Of a stretch of DNA of 64,000 nt, positions 61,602-64,000 are shown one piece after another. Made by a program: the position numbers and the translations under genes. Origin of the DNA: Nocardioides sp. HDW12B (lineage in GTDB: Bacteria; Actinomycetota; Actinomycetes; Propionibacteriales; Nocardioidaceae); contig NZ_CP049867.1 of assembly GCF_011299595.1 (NCBI RefSeq), positions 4,128,139 through 4,192,138 on the forward strand. Reading direction: 5' to 3'. The first letter of the stretch is position 1. Every line of letters begins with the position of its first letter. The notes under the pieces are model-generated. The model had not been told where the DNA came from. It saw only the letters and a program-made list of their open reading frames with translations, and did no database searches.

Positions 61602-62347
61602 CGATCCTCTGCTACCACTCGGTCGACCCCTGCTGGACGTCGCCGCTGGCCGTCACGCCCGAGGAGTTCGAGCAGCAGTGCGCCTGGCTGGCCCGCCACC
61701 GCACCGTCGTCCCGCTCGACGTCGCGCTCGACCACATGGACGCGAAAGGCCTGCTGCCGCGGGGGATGGTGGCGCTGACCTTCGACGACGGCTTCCTCGA
61801 GCTGCGCGACAACGTCTTCCCGACCCTCGAGCGCCACGGGCTTCCGGCCACGACCTTTCTTGTCGCAGCGACACTCACTCACGAGGGCCACCCGGTCGAC
61901 TGGGTCGACACCGCGCCGACGTGGGAGCTGCAGACGCTGACCTCCGACCACGTGCTGGAGGCCCGCGAGCGCGGCTTCGCCTTCGCCTCGCACAGCTGGA
62001 CCCACCGCACCCTGCCCGAGCTCGAGGCCGAGGACTGCCTCGAGGACCTGCGCGAGAGCCGGGTGTTCCTCGAGGACCTCCTGCAGCAGCCGGTGCCCTA
62101 CCTCGCCTACCCGCGCGGCAAGCACGACGCGATGGTGCGGCGCGCCACCGAGCGCGCCGGCTACAGCCACGGGCTTGCGCTGCCGGAGGGACCCGAGACC
62201 CCCGGGCCGTACGCCGTGCCGCGCGCGGGTGTCTTCCCCGGCAACTCCGCGAAGGTCCTGCGCGCCAAGACCAGCCGGCGCTACCAGGCCTTCCGGCAGT
62301 CCTCGGTCTACCCCGCGATCCGCTCGGCCCTGCGGCGGTCCCCGTGA
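61598..62347 (+). CDS. Polysaccharide deacetylase (NodB homology), 249 aa
   Basis: The NodB-domain motifs are LCYHSVDP, MVALTFDDGFLELRDNVFPTLERHGLPATTF (motif 1, TFDDG), FAFASHSWTHRTLPEL (motif 2, H-S-W-T-H) and LAYPRGKHD. The enzyme would remove acetyl groups from an N-acetylated glycan. No signal peptide, so it may act on cytoplasmic lipid-linked intermediates. GTG overlaps the previous stop. Confidence 0.9.
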
Positions 62348-63753
62348 GCGCGATGACCGGGACCCCGGCTGCAACGACATCCTCGCGCCCCGCGCTGGCC
62401 TCGGACCGCCCGGCGGTGCCGGCGCTGAGCGCGGCGGCAGGGACGCTGTCACGCGGCGTCGCCGTCAGCGGCGTGGTCCGGCTGGCGTGCGAGGTGCTGC
62501 TGCACGGCATGGTGCTGTCGATGTTCGTCGAGGGGCTGGCCGCGGGCCCGATCTCCTCGGGTCGCGTCATGGCGGTGCTCGGCGCCGTCGCGATCACGGT
62601 GGTGCTGCTGGGCCGACCCTCGCAGGGTCTCTTCCCCCATCCCTGGGTGGCGGTGCCGGCGGTGCTGCTGACGGCCTGGACGATCGTCAGTGGCATCTGG
62701 GCCACCGAGCGGGGGGCGTGGCTCGAGGCAGTGCTGGAGCTGGCGCTGTCGCTGATCTTCTTCGTCGCCTTCAGCCTGCTGGTGGACTCGCGGGCGATGG
62801 TGCACCGGCTGCTCGTCGGATTCGCGGTCGGCGCTTGCCTGGCCGCCCCGGTTGCGCTGGTGCAGGTCACGACCGGCGCTCGGGCGGTCGGGCTGCAGGG
62901 CGACCCGAACACCTTCGCGCTCTACCAGCTGGCTGCGCTGCCGGTGGTGGTGTTCCTCGCCTTCCGGCGCCCGGGCTGGCCGCGCGTCGCCTGGACGGGC
63001 GCGGGTGTGCTGCTGATCGGCTCGGTGCTCGCCTCGCAGTCACGCGGTGCGTTCCTGGGGCTGGCCGTCGTCACGCTGTGGCTGCTGTGGAACGGCGCCC
63101 GCACGGGGGCTGCTCCGGCCGCCGCACGTCGACTGGTCTCGACCGTCGCGGGAGCGGTGGCCCTGGTGGTGGCGGCCGTGGCCGCGGTCGCGTTCCTGCC
63201 GCGCTTCGACCTCGCGTCCACCCTCGAGGGCGGCGGCACCGGGCGCCTCGACATCTGGCGGACCGCGGTGCTGGCGTGGTGGGAGCAGCCGCTGCTCGGT
63301 CTGGGCGCCGGCGGCTACGAGCCGGTGAGCGGACAGCTGCTGTCGCAGACGCCCGGGGTGGCGCTCGACCCCTACTCGGTGCTGTTCGAGGGCATCCGCG
63401 TGCACAACTCGTTCCTGGAGCCGCTCGTCGAGCAGGGTCCGCTCGGCCTGGTCCTCTGGATCTCGCTGCTGGCCGGGATCGGGCTCGCCCTCGAGGGGCA
63501 GCGGCGCCGCTACCGCGACGAGATCGTCGGCGCGCTCGTGCCGATGCTGCTGGTGTTCGTCGCGGCGTCGCTGTTCCTGTCGGTGACCGCCAACAAGCTG
63601 ATCTGGATCATGGCCGGCCTGGCCGCGGTCCTGCCCTACCTGCGGCACGCGTCCGAGGACGACCCCGCCGCGGACCTGCCCGACCGCCATGACCCGCACC
63701 AGTCCCCGTCGGCGCTGCCGGCATCCGTCGAGACGTCCAGGGAGACCCCGTGA
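62344..63753 (+). CDS. Wzy/O-antigen-ligase-like membrane protein, 469 aa
   Basis: About twelve hydrophobic segments. The ligase/polymerase hallmark is the large periplasmic loop with GLQGDPNTFALYQLAALPVV, GSVLASQSRGAFLGLAVV, GTGRLDIWRTAVLAWWEQPLLGLGAGGYEPV and IRVHNSFLEPLVEQGPLGLVLWISLL, the last containing the conserved H-N-x-x-L/F region of Wzy_C proteins. It polymerises or ligates the glycan. GTG at 62344; C-terminus acidic and Pro/Ser-rich. Confidence 0.88.
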   Translation: MSAMTGTPAATTSSRPALASDRPAVPALSAAAGTLSRGVAVSGVVRLACEVLLHGMVLSMFVEGLAAGPISSGRVMAVLGAVAITVVLLGRPSQGLFPHPWVAVPAVLLTAWTIVSGIWATERGAWLEAVLELALSLIFFVAFSLLVDSRAMVHRLLVGFAVGACLAAPVALVQVTTGARAVGLQGDPNTFALYQLAALPVVVFLAFRRPGWPRVAWTGAGVLLIGSVLASQSRGAFLGLAVVTLWLLWNGARTGAAPAAARRLVSTVAGAVALVVAAVAAVAFLPRFDLASTLEGGGTGRLDIWRTAVLAWWEQPLLGLGAGGYEPVSGQLLSQTPGVALDPYSVLFEGIRVHNSFLEPLVEQGPLGLVLWISLLAGIGLALEGQRRRYRDEIVGALVPMLLVFVAASLFLSVTANKLIWIMAGLAAVLPYLRHASEDDPAADLPDRHDPHQSPSALPASVETSRETP

Positions 63754-64000
63754 CCGACCCCCGACCCACCCCCCAGCCCGGTCAGCCGACCCCAGAGCCG
63801 ACCTCGCAGCCGACCCCGCAGCCCGGCCAGCCGGGCCAGCCGGGCCGGCCGAGCGACGTGGGCCAGCCGGGCCGGCCGGATCAGCCCACCCCCCAGGAGG
63901 GCCGGCCGAGCCAGATGGATCAGCTGACCCACCCGGACCAGCCGGGCCGGTTGAGCCGGAAGGAGCGGAAGGGCCTCAAGGACAGCAAGAACAGCAAGAA
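63750..64000 (+). CDS. N-terminal part of a Pro/Gln/Gly-rich protein (cut by window edge)
   Basis: GTG at 63750 overlaps the previous stop by four bases, as at every junction in this operon. The 83 visible codons give a low-complexity region of PTPQPGQP- and PGQPGQPGRP-type repeats that ends in a basic stretch (RLSRKERKGLKDSKNSKK). The domain that defines its function lies beyond 64000. The position would suit a sulfo-, acyl- or glycosyltransferase or a chain-length regulator, but nothing in view decides. Confidence 0.6.
   Translation, partial: MTDPRPTPQPGQPTPEPTSQPTPQPGQPGQPGRPSDVGQPGRPDQPTPQEGRPSQMDQLTHPDQPGRLSRKERKGLKDSKNSK

Overview
The window is high-GC actinobacterial DNA. Several features point to Nocardioidaceae, most likely Nocardioides or a close relative: frequent GTG starts, many CGTACG-type words, a mycothiol synthase gene next to an OmpR-type GlnR regulator, a LpqY-SugABC-type sugar importer, a two-gene DUF47/Pit phosphate uptake unit, and a DUF4395-rhodanese-DUF1416 sulfur operon. 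The taxon is an inference from gene content and order; no rRNA gene is present.

Layout. 1-638: start of a secreted beta-propeller-like protein cut by the window edge. 1266-4138: four-gene unit of type VII secretion (WXG100/ESX-like) cargo and accessory proteins without the secretion machine. 4253-7728: small membrane protein, alpha/beta hydrolase, GNAT acetyltransferase, and two charged coiled-coil proteins (one with a CsbD-like head). 7847-12123: sugar (probably trehalose) ABC importer. 12203-14150: gluconate permease and gluconokinase. 14247-14322: tRNA-Lys(TTT). 14507-18524: RTX-repeat lipoprotein, two other lipoproteins, and a D-amino-acid-oxidase-like flavoenzyme. 18557-22786: arsenic island built around an ArsR-acetyltransferase fusion, a flavoprotein, an MFS exporter and ArsC, with twin palindromic operators in the divergent promoter. 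22794-25347: DUF6458 protein, cold-shock protein, and PhoU-like/Pit phosphate uptake. 25523-40324: second flavin monooxygenase, pstSCAB, MutT1-like hydrolase, polyphosphate kinase, an esterase, mshD, glnR and a MoaD/ThiS protein; PHO-box-like 11-bp direct repeats precede pstS and ppk. 40325-41130: a gene-free stretch carrying a 6C-type small RNA with an intrinsic terminator and a second, unclassified structured region. 41131-44204: thioredoxin-like protein, a glycan-initiating sugar transferase and GDP-mannose 4,6-dehydratase. 44312-46292: sulfur operon with a Cys-containing leader peptide. 46624-50961: secreted phosphatase-like lipoprotein, D-aminoacyl-tRNA deacylase and two paralogous secreted polysaccharide-lyase-like proteins. 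51193-64000: a surface-polysaccharide operon in which all ten junctions are 4-bp stop/start overlaps; it contains a sugar transferase, GT2 and GT4 glycosyltransferases, an asparagine-synthetase-like protein, a flippase, two tandem ATP-grasp proteins, a fused kinase, a deacetylase and a Wzy/ligase-like membrane protein.

The most unusual features are non-coding. Six arrays of a 22-bp direct repeat sit immediately after stop codons, always in the orientation of the gene they follow and always introduced by a C-rich leader. A second, hairpin-forming repeat family occupies the same post-stop position after three other genes. A third palindromic family (GGTCGAG...GTCGAGACC) is scattered in intergenic DNA and has entered one coding region. 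The arsR-acetyltransferase arsenic island and the glycan operon with AsnB-like plus paired ATP-grasp enzymes are the best candidates for under-described gene systems.
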